The notes: a model not told the origin generated them from the letters alone. A stretch of DNA of 64,000 nucleotides from a delta proteobacterium MLS_D (GCA_002030015.1 LQBH01000001.1:39900-103899), one strand, 5' to 3'. Shown: positions 1-10,794, numbered from the stretch's first letter. Numbers and translations: made by a program.

Positions 1-517
1 GATTTTTCACCCGCTGTCCGTGGTGTGTCACGCGGCTTTCGACCGCCGTTACTACGTTTCTCATGAAGAGAACTGGATCGAGAACAGCATTACCACCTGG
101 GCGCCCTTCGTTCGGGCCGCCGCGGAACTGGGAACGGTCCTCATGCTGGAGAACGTGTATGAAGACGGCCCGCGGGAACTGGAGCGTCTCCTGGAAGGGC
201 TTGGCGACGATCCCCACGTGGGAATCTGTTTCGACACGGGTCACTGGAACGCCTTTTCCGCCGCACCGCTTCGCGAATGGATGGACAGCCTGGCGGATCG
301 TATCGGTGAGCTTCATCTTCATGACAACCACGGTTCCCGTGACGAACATCTGCCCGCGGGCGCGGGAACGTTTCCCTTCCGCGATTTTTTTACGATGCTC
401 GCCGATTGTGGTCGAAACCCCATCGTCACCGTCGAACCCCACAAGCCGGAAGACTTGTGGAAGACCCTGGAATATATCGCCGGTATGGACACGTTGCCGC
501 CGGGGATGACAATCTGA
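1..517 (+). CDS. Sugar phosphate isomerase/epimerase-like TIM-barrel protein (5' truncated by window edge)
   Basis: Frame is open to the window start; motifs [31 protein letters not shown] and PHKPEDL are typical of xylose isomerase-like TIM barrels. Confidence 0.75.
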   Translation, partial: IFHPLSVVCHAAFDRRYYVSHEENWIENSITTWAPFVRAAAELGTVLMLENVYEDGPRELERLLEGLGDDPHVGICFDTGHWNAFSAAPLREWMDSLADRIGELHLHDNHGSRDEHLPAGAGTFPFRDFFTMLADCGRNPIVTVEPHKPEDLWKTLEYIAGMDTLPPGMTI

Positions 518-530
518 GAAGCGCGTATTC

Positions 531-1508
531 ATGGTTTTCTATCTTGTAAAAAGACTCCTTACGATGATTCCACTGCTGATCGGCATCACGATCATCTGCT
601 TCGTCGTAATTCACCTGGCGCCGGGGTCTCCCACCGATCTCCAGACCGAGCTCAGTCCGCACGCGTCGGTGGAGGCGAAAGAACGCCTTATGGCTCTTTA
701 CGATCTGGATAAACCTGTTCACGTGCAGTACCTGCTCTGGATCAAGAAGCTGGCAACCCTTGATCTCGGTCATTCCTTCTCATCCGACGGGCGTCTTGTG
801 GTGGACAAGATCGCCGAGCGGCTTCCCATCACCATACTAATCAATGTTCTTTCCATGATTCTCATTATAGCAGTTGCCGTGCCGCTGGGCGTGATTTCGG
901 CCGTCCGGCGCGATTCTCTCTTCGACAAAGCGACGACGATCTTTGTTTTCGTAGGATTCGCCATCCCGACCTTCTGGCTGGCGCTTTTGCTGATGATTCT
1001 CTTCGGTGTCAACCTGGGCTGGCTTCCCATATCGGGCATCCGGTCGTTGAATTACGAGTATTTCCCCGTGTGGCACCAGTATGTAGACCTCGTCAAGCAT
1101 CTCGTGCTGCCCGTTCTGCTTTCGGCCTTCGGAGGTCTCGCGGGATTCTCACGCTACATGCGGGCCAACATGCTGGAAGTGATCCGCCAGGATTACATCA
1201 CGACGGCCAGGGCCAAAGGACTGAGCGAGCGCGTGGTCATTTACAAGCACGCCCTTCGAAACGCCCTTCTTCCGGTCATCACCATCCTCGGTCTGTCCGT
1301 GCCGGGACTTATCGGGGGAAGCGTTATTTTCGAGACAATTTTCGCCATCCCCGGTATGGGACAGCTTTTTTATTTGTCCGTCATGTCGAGGGATTATCCG
1401 GTGGTCATGGGTATTCTGTTTATCGGCGCCGTGCTGACTCTCATGGGAAACCTGCTCGCCGACGTATCCTACGCCGCGGCTGATCCGCGGATCAGGGTGT
1501 CATCATGA
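531..1508 (+). CDS. ABC transporter permease, DppB/OppB type
   Basis: [21 protein letters not shown]-terminus, EAA-like loop [30 protein letters not shown]. Confidence 0.92.
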   Translation: MVFYLVKRLLTMIPLLIGITIICFVVIHLAPGSPTDLQTELSPHASVEAKERLMALYDLDKPVHVQYLLWIKKLATLDLGHSFSSDGRLVVDKIAERLPITILINVLSMILIIAVAVPLGVISAVRRDSLFDKATTIFVFVGFAIPTFWLALLLMILFGVNLGWLPISGIRSLNYEYFPVWHQYVDLVKHLVLPVLLSAFGGLAGFSRYMRANMLEVIRQDYITTARAKGLSERVVIYKHALRNALLPVITILGLSVPGLIGGSVIFETIFAIPGMGQLFYLSVMSRDYPVVMGILFIGAVLTLMGNLLADVSYAAADPRIRVSS

Positions 1509-2338
1509 AAACGGACTTCTGGTATCGATTTTTCCGGAACAGGCTGGCCGTGATCGGTGGAATCGTTGTTGTCTCGCTTTTCGCCGTTTCGCTGCTCGCG
1601 TCCTGGATCGCGCCCTATGACCCGAATGAAATTAATATCGACCGCGTACTTGAATCACCGTCGTCGGAGCATCTTCTCGGGACCGACCAGCTCGGTCGCG
1701 ACGTTTTGAGCCGCATGATCTGGGGATCGAGAATTTCACTGAAAGTGGGATTCGTGGCGACGGGAATCGCCATCCTGGTCGGCGCCGTGCTCGGCGCGGT
1801 GGCGGGATATTACGGTCGCTGGGTCGATTCCGTCATCATGCGCTTTGTGGACGTGATGCTCTGTTTCCCTTCTTTCTTCCTGATCCTCGCGGTCATCGCG
1901 CTTCTGGAACCTTCGATCTGGAACATCATGATCGTCATCGGGCTCACGGGGTGGATGGGAATAACGCGGCTGGTCCGGGCCGATTTCATCTCTCTGAGAG
2001 AACGGGACTTTGTCCAGGCGGCGCGCGTCATCGGCGCCGGCGACGCAAGAATTATTTTCAGGCATATTCTGCCCAACGCCATGGCCTCGGTGCTGGTGGC
2101 GGCCACCCTGGGCGTTGCGGGCGCGATTCTGACCGAGTCGGCCCTGTCATTCCTCGGCATCGGGGTGCAGCCTCCCACACCGAGCTGGGGCAACATTCTC
2201 ACGGCGGGCAAGGACAACATCGACATCGCCTGGTGGTTATCCCTCTACCCGGGGCTGGCCATTCTCATAACCGTGCTGGGATACAACCTGCTGGGCGAAG
2301 GAATCAGGGATTCCCTCGATCCCCGGCTTCGGGAGTAA
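1505..2338 (+). CDS. ABC transporter permease, DppC/OppC type
   Basis: [24 protein letters not shown] and [27 protein letters not shown] motifs; 4 bp overlap with upstream permease. Confidence 0.92.
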   Translation: MKTDFWYRFFRNRLAVIGGIVVVSLFAVSLLASWIAPYDPNEINIDRVLESPSSEHLLGTDQLGRDVLSRMIWGSRISLKVGFVATGIAILVGAVLGAVAGYYGRWVDSVIMRFVDVMLCFPSFFLILAVIALLEPSIWNIMIVIGLTGWMGITRLVRADFISLRERDFVQAARVIGAGDARIIFRHILPNAMASVLVAATLGVAGAILTESALSFLGIGVQPPTPSWGNILTAGKDNIDIAWWLSLYPGLAILITVLGYNLLGEGIRDSLDPRLRE

Positions 2339-2412
2339 ACCGGTACAATAACGCGAAGGAACGACGCGGGAAGAACATAATTATTTTTGCAGCACAAGGA
2401 GACCAGTGATTC

Positions 2413-3225
2413 ATGCTCATCGACTCACACGCCCATCTTGAACTGGACGATTTTGATGAAGACCGCGACGCCGTCGTCGAACGAGCCCGCGAAGCCGGGC
2501 TGGACGGGGTGATCACCGTCGGCATCGATCTCGAAGACAGCAGGAAAGCCGTTGAAACGGCCAGCCGCTACGACATGGTCTGGGCGTCGGTGGGAATACA
2601 CCCCCACGAGACGAAAACAATAACCGCGGATACCTACGACGGGATCCGCCGCCTCGCGACGGATCCCAAGGTTGTTGCCTACGGGGAGATAGGCCTGGAC
2701 TTTTTCAAGAATTATTCGCCCCGAAAAACCCAGGTCAAGCGATTCGGTGAACAGCTCGAACTGTGCCGGGATCTGGGATTACCAGTCATTATTCATGACA
2801 GGGACGCGCACGAGGAAACCATGCAAATGCTCGAGCAACACCGCGGCAGCCTTTCCGGCGTGATCCACTGTTTTTCGGGGGATTACGCCATGGCCCGCCG
2901 GTGCATGGACATGGGATATTATATTTCTATTCCCGGCACGGTTACCTTCAAAGGCGCCGACAAGATCCGGAACGTGGCGCGGAAAATTCCTCTGGACCGG
3001 CTCCTGGTGGAGACGGATGCGCCGTTTCTCGCGCCCGAACCGAAACGGGGGCGGCGGAACGAGCCTTCCTTCGTCGTGTACACCGCCTGGAAAGTTGCCG
3101 AGATACGGGGCATCGGTTTCGAGGAACTGGCGCGCGTAAGCGCGGAAAACGCGTTGAACCTGTTCCGCTTTTCGAACGATCGCAGCAGGAGTAAGGCGAA
3201 GCCGGACACCGGCGCCGCCGTTTAA
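2413..3225 (+). CDS. TatD family DNase
   Basis: MLIDSHAHLELDDFDED, GEIGLDFF, HCFSGD, LLVETDAPFLAP motifs. Confidence 0.93.
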   Translation: MLIDSHAHLELDDFDEDRDAVVERAREAGLDGVITVGIDLEDSRKAVETASRYDMVWASVGIHPHETKTITADTYDGIRRLATDPKVVAYGEIGLDFFKNYSPRKTQVKRFGEQLELCRDLGLPVIIHDRDAHEETMQMLEQHRGSLSGVIHCFSGDYAMARRCMDMGYYISIPGTVTFKGADKIRNVARKIPLDRLLVETDAPFLAPEPKRGRRNEPSFVVYTAWKVAEIRGIGFEELARVSAENALNLFRFSNDRSRSKAKPDTGAAV

Positions 3226-3235
3226 GGGGGAAATC

Positions 3236-4243
3236 ATGAGCGAGGTACTGAGGCGGGCCGTCCAGGATCATCTCGACGCGTGGTTATTCACGGCGTCCGT
3301 GACCGCCGTTTCGGTCAGATCTTGTCCGGCCCGATTCCCGCTCCGCCCCGGCAGTGATTCCGATTGGAACGTGGCGCGGTCGATGGTCGACGATGTCTAT
3401 CCATGCGTCGGCGAAATGTTGGCAGTCCTGCAAACAAAGACCGATTTTAATGCCTTCATCTGGAAGCGGCTCAGGCACGGCGTAAAAATCATGTTTAGGC
3501 CGGCGGCGGGCTCGACGATTCACATGGATGACCGTGGGGGAAAAACGCAGGAACGGGTAGCAACCCTCGATGCCGGCTGGATCTTTACGGCGGCGGTCAT
3601 GCGGTGGTTCCACGATCACCCGCGCATCAGCTATTATGACATGTGTCTCGGCGTTTCCCTGGATGGTAGAGGGGGCGGTACGGGCGAAGCGTGGGTGGAA
3701 GGAGGCCCGGAGAATGTCGGCGTCGGCTGGGGGTTTTATTGTGTGCGCCGCTATCTTGCCGAAATGTCCGATCCCGGGCTGGGCGATGACCCGTTGCGGG
3801 GACTGCGGGAGAGTGCCGAGGGACTATACCTTCCGCCGGGGGCAGTTTTCGACCGTATGATGGTGTATGACCTCAACAGGAGGGACGCTGATATGACACG
3901 GGAACGGGAATTAGAGTTCCCGGAAGGAGGATTTCTCACGGTTCACAAGGTGCTCCTGGGAGGTGATCCGGGCGACGCGGGAGACCGTGTTCTCTATCCA
4001 GGGTCGATTCCGGTAAATCTGGTTAAACTTGAAAAAGCGGATCCCCGGCTCATCGCCGGTTCGATCGCGCACGTTGCCGGGAACGTCGGCACGCATATGG
4101 CACCGGGGTGTAAGGGCGACGCTCTTCTCGCGCGAGCCGTGGGAGAAGAGTCGGAATTCATGCTGCATCTCGTGGACGCCGGCACCGACGGTATTCTTGG
4201 TTTTTTCGTAAGCTTTGAACAGGGTGGTCTTCCGGGGCAATAA
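3236..4243 (+). CDS. Hypothetical protein (335 aa)
   Basis: Long ORF starting 10 bp after tatD; no family recognised by eye. Confidence 0.65.
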   Translation: MSEVLRRAVQDHLDAWLFTASVTAVSVRSCPARFPLRPGSDSDWNVARSMVDDVYPCVGEMLAVLQTKTDFNAFIWKRLRHGVKIMFRPAAGSTIHMDDRGGKTQERVATLDAGWIFTAAVMRWFHDHPRISYYDMCLGVSLDGRGGGTGEAWVEGGPENVGVGWGFYCVRRYLAEMSDPGLGDDPLRGLRESAEGLYLPPGAVFDRMMVYDLNRRDADMTRERELEFPEGGFLTVHKVLLGGDPGDAGDRVLYPGSIPVNLVKLEKADPRLIAGSIAHVAGNVGTHMAPGCKGDALLARAVGEESEFMLHLVDAGTDGILGFFVSFEQGGLPGQ

Positions 4244-4293
4244 AAAAGCGTTGAATAAATTAAAAAATTTGTGCCCCCGTACGGGAAAGTACG

Positions 4294-4323
4294 TTGACAA
4301 AGTGAAATACGCTGGTTTATGGT
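4294..4323 (+). promoter_or_regulatory. Putative sigma70-type promoter for the OFA-type transporter
   Basis: TTGACA at 4294-4299 followed by a TATGGT-like box about 18 nt downstream, in an AT-rich intergenic region. Confidence 0.4.
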
Positions 4324-4372
4324 ACACTGATTTTTATTTTTTAAATTTTAATAAAAAAGGAGGAAACGGGGT

Positions 4373-5599
4373 GTGAGCGAAAACAGACTTTTCGGTGTAG
4401 CGCCGGAATCCGGGCGATGGATGTTTATTATTCTGGGGTTCATAATCAATATCTGCCTGGGAAGCGTCTATGCCTACAGCGTGTTTAACAGGCCTGTACA
4501 GGAACTGCTCGGTGCGAGCGCCACCTGGGCGGGGATGCCCTTCATGGTGTTTCTGGCGATCTTCGCCATCATGGTTTTCGTGGGCGGTCAGCTCATCGGC
4601 AAGCTCGGTCCGCGTAACCTGGGTATTCTGGGCGGTGTGGTTGTCGGTCTCGGTTGGATGCTGGCGAGCCAGTCCCCGAATATCGGTGTGCTGACCATTA
4701 CCTACGGATTGATCGGCGGCGCCGGCGTCGGTCTTGCTTACGGTGTTCCCCTTGCCGTGGTCGGCCGGTGGTTCCCGGACAAGCGAGGTTTAGCACTCGG
4801 TCTCACCATTGCCGGATTCGGCGGTTCACCCTTCGTTTCCGCCTACGTGGCTGCGTCGCTTATCAACAGTGCCGGTCCCATGCAGGCCTTCTTCACAATG
4901 GGACTTGCCTTTCTCATCGTCATCTGTGCTTGCTTCATTCCCTTCCGTTATCCTGCGGACGGCTGGACACCGGCCGGCTTTACGGCGGCTACGACAGGCG
5001 CCGGTTCCGTTGATTTCACCACCGGTGAAATGGTCAAAACAAAAGCCTTCTACGGTTTGTTCCTTTCCTATACCATCGGTTGCCTGGCCGGTCTCATGGC
5101 CATCGGCATATCCAGTCCGGTGGGACAGGAAATCATCGTGATCCCGGCCGCCACGGCCGCCACGCTGGTGGGGATTTTTGCCATATTCAACGGCCTTGGA
5201 CGACCTCTTTTCGGCAGCCTCACGGATAAGCTGAATCCTCAAAAGACGGCGATTCTGTCTTTTGTCATTATTCTGGTCTGCTCGCTGGGAATGCTGGTAG
5301 CGAAGGAAGGGAGCGTAGCGCTGTACGTCACCTGCTTCGTCGGATTCTGGCTCTGCCTGGGCGGCTGGCTGGCCATCGGCCCCACGGCGACGAACGCCTA
5401 TTTCGGTGTGACCAATTATGCCAAGAACTACGGCGTTGTTTTCCTGGCTTACGGTTTAGGTGCTATCCTGGGCAGTATTATCTCAGGGCAGGCCCGAGAC
5501 GTGTTCGGCTCCTATATGTTCGCCTTTGTTCCCACGGCGATCCTGGCGGTGCTGGGTATCATAATCGCCTTTTTTATGATGACGCCGCCGAAGAAATAA
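4373..5599 (+). CDS. OFA family (oxalate/formate antiporter-like) MFS transporter
   Basis: GTG start after AGGAGG; RWMFIILGFIINICLGSVYAYSVFNRP N-terminus typical of OFA MFS; 12-TM pattern. Confidence 0.85.
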   Translation: MSENRLFGVAPESGRWMFIILGFIINICLGSVYAYSVFNRPVQELLGASATWAGMPFMVFLAIFAIMVFVGGQLIGKLGPRNLGILGGVVVGLGWMLASQSPNIGVLTITYGLIGGAGVGLAYGVPLAVVGRWFPDKRGLALGLTIAGFGGSPFVSAYVAASLINSAGPMQAFFTMGLAFLIVICACFIPFRYPADGWTPAGFTAATTGAGSVDFTTGEMVKTKAFYGLFLSYTIGCLAGLMAIGISSPVGQEIIVIPAATAATLVGIFAIFNGLGRPLFGSLTDKLNPQKTAILSFVIILVCSLGMLVAKEGSVALYVTCFVGFWLCLGGWLAIGPTATNAYFGVTNYAKNYGVVFLAYGLGAILGSIISGQARDVFGSYMFAFVPTAILAVLGIIIAFFMMTPPKK

Positions 5600-5610
5600 T
5601 GCGTACGCGT

Positions 5611-5647
5611 AAAACAGGGGTGCCCTTCGGTGCCCCTGTTTTTTTTT
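5611..5647 (+). terminator. Rho-independent terminator after the OFA transporter
   Basis: ACAGGGG...CCCCTGT stem followed by a long T run. Confidence 0.85.
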
Positions 5648-5745
5648 GTGAATTTCATGTTCCGGATTCCGCCCGCAGTTGCGTCAGAAGCATTTTTTCT
5701 GTATGAGCGTGTCTGAAAAATATTAATTAAGGAGGTAGAGGGTTG

Positions 5746-6321
5746 ATGGAAGACGGAACAATGAAGATTACCGATAATACTGCAAACCCGGCCCCTCTCG
5801 GACTCATGGGGTTCGGCATGACGACGGTGCTTTTGAACATTCATAACGCGGGGTTCACGTCGCTTGACACCATGATTCTCGCGATGGGCATTTTCTATGG
5901 CGGCCTGGCGCAGGTGATAGCCGGTATATTTGAATGGAAAAAGAATAATACCTTCGGGACAACCGCGTTTACCTCATACGGTCTTTTCTGGCTTTCTCTG
6001 GTTTTCCTGTTGCTCATGAGTGAGTGGGGATGGTGGCAGGGAGCGACCAGTGGCGCCATGGCGATATACCTGTTCATGTGGGGGCTCTTCACATTTCTTA
6101 TGTTCATAGCCACATTGAAATTAAACAGGGCACTCCAGGTCGTTTTTGCCACACTGACCATTTTGTTCTGGCTTCTGGCCTGGGGGGACGCGTCGGGAAG
6201 CACCGTCGTTACTCGTATTGCGGGGTACGAGGGAATCGTCTGCGGTTTTTCTGCGATTTATGCGGCAATGGCCCAGGTCTTGAATGAATATTATGGAAAA
6301 AACGTGCTTCCCCTGGGATAG
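5746..6321 (+). CDS. GPR1/FUN34/YaaH (SatP-like) acetate transporter family protein
   Basis: [63 protein letters not shown] signatures. Confidence 0.9.
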   Translation: MEDGTMKITDNTANPAPLGLMGFGMTTVLLNIHNAGFTSLDTMILAMGIFYGGLAQVIAGIFEWKKNNTFGTTAFTSYGLFWLSLVFLLLMSEWGWWQGATSGAMAIYLFMWGLFTFLMFIATLKLNRALQVVFATLTILFWLLAWGDASGSTVVTRIAGYEGIVCGFSAIYAAMAQVLNEYYGKNVLPLG

Positions 6322-6609
6322 TGCTGCATTAACAGATAAAACATGACACAGATGCGGCTGGCGTTTTTCCGTGGCAATTGATATCGATAGATTCCCCGTT
6401 TGTACTGGATTCTGTTTTGTGGCATAAGACAGGACCGGGGAAAGAGGTATTTTCAAAAACAACTCTGTTTCCATGGCTGGTTTCCAGGCGATTCATTGCG
6501 ATGGAAAGAAATACCGCCGGGTCATGGCGACGCAGTCGTGAGATCCATGGCCGCCGGCGAGCCGAGCGGCGGCCGGCAGCCGCAAATTCTCATCCCTGGA
6601 GGAAAAAGG

Positions 6610-7503
6610 ATGTCCGAATTGTCTGATATTCTCGGGTCCACCTGGCCCGTTATTCAGGGCCCCATCGGTTCCATGAACAGTCCCGATATGGTGGCCGCCG
6701 TATCGGAAGCGGGCGGCTTCGGCATGTTGGCCCTCGGTTTCGTCAATCGGCTCGAAGACGCGAAAAGGCTGGTCGAAGAAGTGAAGGATCGAACCGGTAA
6801 GCCTTTCGGGGCGAACGTGGTTATCATGAATCCCCTTCATCGGGAAATCATTGAAATGCTTGCCGAAGAGGGCATTCAAACAGTTACCACCTCCGTGGGA
6901 AGGCCCGATGCGATCTATCCTCTCATTCATGAGTTGGGTATGAAGGGGCTGCATGTGGTTCTATCGCTGACCCATGCCGTCAAGGCCGAACAGGCGGGAG
7001 CCGACGGACTGGTGGTGGTGGGCTGCGAAGCGGGGGGGCTTCGAAGCAGACGGCCCGAGTCGTCCACTATGGTTCTTGTTCCTCTCGTATGTGATCACGT
7101 CTCCATTCCCGTGGTGGCCGCGGGCGGAATCGCCGATTCTCGCGGCTACCGGGCGGCCCTCGCATTGGGCGCTCAGGGCGTCCAGATAGGAACACGCTTC
7201 CTCGTTTCAGAGGAAAGCATCGCCCACGAAGCCTGGAAACAGGTGGTGATCGATTGCGGCGACGGGGGGACCGACCTGTTGCCGGTGGGAAACATGATGA
7301 CGCGGGCCGTCATAACGCCGGGCATTCGGAAACTCATTGAAGATCCCTCGGTTGACCTGGAAGAGGAACTGCAGAAAATCGACCGACTCAAGGCCTGGGA
7401 CGACGGGGACCTGGAAAATGCAATGCCCGGCGCGGGACAGGTAAGCGCCCTTATCCGGGACGTCAAGTCGGTCCGCGAGGTAATTGAAGAGATGGTGTCG
7501 TGA
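6610..7503 (+). CDS. Nitronate monooxygenase / 2-nitropropane dioxygenase-like protein
   Basis: WPVIQGPIGSMNSPDMVAAVSEAGGFGMLALG; GCEAGG; PVVAAGGIADSRGYRAALALGAQGVQIGTRFLVSEES; ATG at 6610 after GGAGG. Confidence 0.85.
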   Translation: MSELSDILGSTWPVIQGPIGSMNSPDMVAAVSEAGGFGMLALGFVNRLEDAKRLVEEVKDRTGKPFGANVVIMNPLHREIIEMLAEEGIQTVTTSVGRPDAIYPLIHELGMKGLHVVLSLTHAVKAEQAGADGLVVVGCEAGGLRSRRPESSTMVLVPLVCDHVSIPVVAAGGIADSRGYRAALALGAQGVQIGTRFLVSEESIAHEAWKQVVIDCGDGGTDLLPVGNMMTRAVITPGIRKLIEDPSVDLEEELQKIDRLKAWDDGDLENAMPGAGQVSALIRDVKSVREVIEEMVS

Positions 7504-7561
7504 GATTGTATTTCACGGCGTCAGACGACCTCCAACCGAATGCGGGTATGAAGGCATGCCG

Positions 7562-7590
7562 TTGACATTACGTGGTCTTTCTGTTATTAC
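7562..7590 (+). promoter_or_regulatory. Putative promoter for trpS
   Basis: TTGACA (7562-7567), 17-nt spacer, TATTAC (7585-7590). Confidence 0.6.
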
Positions 7591-7639
7591 CAGCGCCCCC
7601 GCAGGGGGGCGCTAATACATACTCGGGGAGTCATTATTC

Positions 7640-8647
7640 TTGCAGAAAAAACGAATTTTAAGCGGCATGCGGCCCACCGGCAAGCTCCACCTGGGGAATC
7701 TCCACGGAGCTTTGACAAACTGGGTGAACCTTCAGAATGACGGTGGATACGAATGTTTCTATTTCGTCGCCGACTGGCACGCCCTGACCAGTGATTATAA
7801 AGACACGTCGGAAATCGGCGAAAACACCATCGATATGCTCGTGGACTGGCTGAGCGCCGGCCTTGATCCTTCCCGGAGCGTCCTGTTCCTGCAGTCGGAA
7901 GTTATGGAGCACGCGGAGCTTTTTCTTGTTCTTTCCATGATAACGCCCCTGGCGTGGCTTGAGCGAAATCCGACTTACAAGGAAATGAGAGAAGAACTTG
8001 CCGACCGTGACCTGTCGACGGCCGGTTTTCTGGGATACCCCGTTCTTCAGGCGGCGGACATCATCATGTACAAAGCTTACGGTGTTCCCGTGGGCGTCGA
8101 CCAGCTTCCGCACATCGAACTGACGCGGGAAATAGCGCGGCGCTTCAATTTTATTTTTCGTGAAGTTTTTCCCGTGCCCGAGCCGCTTCTGGCGAACGTG
8201 CCGAAGCTTCTGGGCATCGACGGGCGCAAGATGAGCAAGTCCTACGACAACTCGATATACCTGCGTGACCGGGGTGATATGCTTTCCGACAAGATCCTGG
8301 CCATGTTCACCGATCCCGAACGCAAAAGAAAAAAAGATCCCGGGCGGCCGGAGCTGTGCAACGTGTTTGCTTTTCACCGGTTATACAGTCCCGCCCCGGA
8401 GGTCGAGCAGATAGAGGAAGACTGCAGAAAAGCGGCAATCGGATGCGTTGAGTGCAAGCGCCGCCTCGCAGCGGCCGTTGCCGAGGGCATGGCGCCCTTC
8501 CACGAACGTCAGGATCATTACCTCGGCAACCTCGATGAAGTGAGGGACATTCTGGCCGCGGGCACCGTCAGGGCGCGCGATATCGCCCGCCTCACCATGG
8601 ACGAGGTCAGGGACGCTCTGAAGATTTACCGGATCAACAAGGCGTAA
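7640..8647 (+). CDS. trpS: Tryptophanyl-tRNA synthetase
   Basis: SGMRPTGKLHLGNLHGAL (HIGH-like), GRKMSKSYDN (KMSKS); TTG start. Confidence 0.95.
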   Translation: MQKKRILSGMRPTGKLHLGNLHGALTNWVNLQNDGGYECFYFVADWHALTSDYKDTSEIGENTIDMLVDWLSAGLDPSRSVLFLQSEVMEHAELFLVLSMITPLAWLERNPTYKEMREELADRDLSTAGFLGYPVLQAADIIMYKAYGVPVGVDQLPHIELTREIARRFNFIFREVFPVPEPLLANVPKLLGIDGRKMSKSYDNSIYLRDRGDMLSDKILAMFTDPERKRKKDPGRPELCNVFAFHRLYSPAPEVEQIEEDCRKAAIGCVECKRRLAAAVAEGMAPFHERQDHYLGNLDEVRDILAAGTVRARDIARLTMDEVRDALKIYRINKA

Positions 8648-9436
8648 ATGAACGGGGCGCCGATTGGGGGGATATCCGGTGTTATGGACTACAGGATAAA
8701 ACTCGATATATTTGAAGGTCCGCTCGATCTTCTGCTCTATCTCATCAGAAAAAACGAAATCGATATCTACGACATTCCCATCTCCATGATAACCGAGCAG
8801 TATATTGCCTACCTCGACGCGATGAAGTCGCTTAATCTGGACCTGGCGGGGGAATACCTCGTCCTGGCGGCGACCCTTCTGCACATCAAGTCCCGTATGC
8901 TTCTGCCGGTTCACGAGGAAGAAGGAGCGGAAGAAGAAGATCCCCGTGCCGAACTGGTGCGCCAGCTCCTGGAATACCAGGCTTTCAAAGAGGCGGCCCT
9001 CGACTTGAACAATCGCAAGCTCCTCGACCGGGACCTGTTCGTCAGGAAGGAGCCGGTTGACGATCGTGACGATGACGGGGACAGCCCGATTCGTGAAGTG
9101 GGTGTGTTCGAACTGGTGAAAGCCTTCCAGCGGGTGATAACCGAACGGGGGGGAGATTTCACCATGGAAATCGACACGGAGACTATGTCGCTTTCGCAAC
9201 GGGTCAGTGAAATCCTCGATCTGCTCAATGAAAAAAAGACGCTTACCTTCAATGAATTGCTGGGGCGGGAATTTAATCGACGATCCATCGTCTTTACCTT
9301 TCTCGCACTTCTTGAATTAATGAAGATGAGAGTGGCCCGGGCTTTTCAGCAGGCCCCTTACGAGACAATCCGCATATACCTGGCCGTTGAGCTGGAGGGG
9401 ACGGAGGACCATGAAGGAGCTGAAAACGGTTATTGA
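8648..9436 (+). CDS. scpA: Segregation and condensation protein A
   Basis: YRIKLDIFEGPLDLLLYLIRKNEIDIYDIPI, AGEYLVLAATLLHIKSRMLLP; true start may be the internal ATG at 8684. Confidence 0.93.
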   Translation: MNGAPIGGISGVMDYRIKLDIFEGPLDLLLYLIRKNEIDIYDIPISMITEQYIAYLDAMKSLNLDLAGEYLVLAATLLHIKSRMLLPVHEEEGAEEEDPRAELVRQLLEYQAFKEAALDLNNRKLLDRDLFVRKEPVDDRDDDGDSPIREVGVFELVKAFQRVITERGGDFTMEIDTETMSLSQRVSEILDLLNEKKTLTFNELLGREFNRRSIVFTFLALLELMKMRVARAFQQAPYETIRIYLAVELEGTEDHEGAENGY

Positions 9437-9947
9437 GTCGCTGCTGTTTGTATCCGACATTCCACTTTCAATAAAGAAAATGAAAGAACTCCTCGACGAC
9501 GTGTCGGAATCCGACGTCGCCGCCGCGGTCCGGGAACTTGTCGACGAGTATTCGCGAAGAGAGGGAGGTGTTTTCCTGGCGGAAGTGGCCGGCGGGTTCC
9601 AGTTCCGCACGGCTGATATTTCCACGCCATGGATTCTGAAGTTCCGAGGTGGACGACCCGCCTCGCTCAGCCAGGCCGCCCTGGAAACCCTGGCCGTCAT
9701 TGCCTACCGGCAGCCGGTCCTGAAATCCGATATCGAGCAGGTCCGGGGAGTCGATGTCAGCGCCGCCCTGAAAGGGCTGCTGGAAAAAAACCTCGTGCGA
9801 GTCGTTGGGCGAAAGGACGTTCCCGGCAGGCCGATCATGTACGGAACCACGAAAAGATTCCTTGAGGTATTCAATCTGAAGGATCTGTCTGAACTGCCGA
9901 CGCTCAGGGAGTTGAAGGAACTGGAGGAGGAAGAGACCTTTGACTGA
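9411..9947 (+). CDS. scpB: Segregation and condensation protein B
   Basis: ELKTVIESLLFVSDIPLS, GGFQFRT, LSQAALETLAVIAYRQPVLKSDIEQVRGVD. Confidence 0.93.
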   Translation: MKELKTVIESLLFVSDIPLSIKKMKELLDDVSESDVAAAVRELVDEYSRREGGVFLAEVAGGFQFRTADISTPWILKFRGGRPASLSQAALETLAVIAYRQPVLKSDIEQVRGVDVSAALKGLLEKNLVRVVGRKDVPGRPIMYGTTKRFLEVFNLKDLSELPTLRELKELEEEETFD

Positions 9948-10659
9948 ACGCCTGCAGAAAATCATCGCGGCGGCCGGCGTCGCATCACGCCGTGCGGCCG
10001 AGCGGCTTATTCGGGAAGGCCGCGTCAGCGTTAACGGCGTGGTTGTCACCGAACTGGGCGTCAAGGCGGATGCCGTGGCTGACGTTATTCGCGTCAACGG
10101 TGCCCGCATCACCGTGGACACGTCGAAAGTATACCTGGTTCTGCATAAGCCGGCGGGGTACCTGACAGCCGTAAGTGATTCCCGTGGCAGAAAAACAGTC
10201 GCCGATCTGATACCCGGTTTTACTGAACGGCTGGTGCCCGTGGGTCGGCTCGACTACGCGTCGGAAGGTCTTTTGATCATGACCAACGACGGCTATTTGT
10301 CCTATCGCCTGCAGCATCCGAAATTCGCCGTTCCCAAGACCTACCGTGTCAAGGTCCGTGGTTCGATTGACACGGCGAGCCTTTCAGCGATACGAAAAGG
10401 GATGAGTCTCAGCGACGGTTTTTTCATTCCCCGTGAGGTCGACTTGGAAAAAACCAACAAAAAAAGTACCTGGTTGCGCATAACTATCGAAGAGGGCAGG
10501 TACAGAATCGTGCGACGTTATCTCGAGGCGCAGGGTTTTCCGGTGGTGCGTCTTATTCGCGTGGCTGAGGGGAACGTGGAACTGGGCGATCTGAAACCCG
10601 GGGAATACAGGTTCATGAGTTCGAAAGAATTAAAACATCTGGGCGGTGCCGGGCGATGA
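9940..10659 (+). CDS. rluB: Ribosomal large subunit pseudouridine synthase, RluB family
   Basis: S4 domain (ERLQKIIAAAGVASRRAAERLIREGRVSVNG) and PVGRLDYASEGLLIMTNDG catalytic motif. Confidence 0.9.
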   Translation: MTERLQKIIAAAGVASRRAAERLIREGRVSVNGVVVTELGVKADAVADVIRVNGARITVDTSKVYLVLHKPAGYLTAVSDSRGRKTVADLIPGFTERLVPVGRLDYASEGLLIMTNDGYLSYRLQHPKFAVPKTYRVKVRGSIDTASLSAIRKGMSLSDGFFIPREVDLEKTNKKSTWLRITIEEGRYRIVRRYLEAQGFPVVRLIRVAEGNVELGDLKPGEYRFMSSKELKHLGGAGR

Positions 10660-10678
10660 GAAGTTCTTGAAAAATATC

Positions 10679-10706
10679 TTGACATTAGAAGCAAAATAAA
10701 TAATAC
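10679..10706 (+). promoter_or_regulatory. Putative promoter for the HU gene
   Basis: TTGACA (10679-10684), 16-nt spacer, TAATAC (10701-10706). Confidence 0.6.
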
Positions 10707-10794
10707 CTAGCGCTGATTGGACGGCAGGACCCGTAATGCCGGAACGACGGCAGGTAAATGAAAACCGGAAACAATTCCTTGAAGAGGGGGCTGT

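Noticed and set aside
6400-6609. N-terminal extension of the nitronate monooxygenase ORF
   Set aside because: Extension is non-homologous looking; the ATG at 6610 is preceded by GGAGG and begins at the conserved domain.
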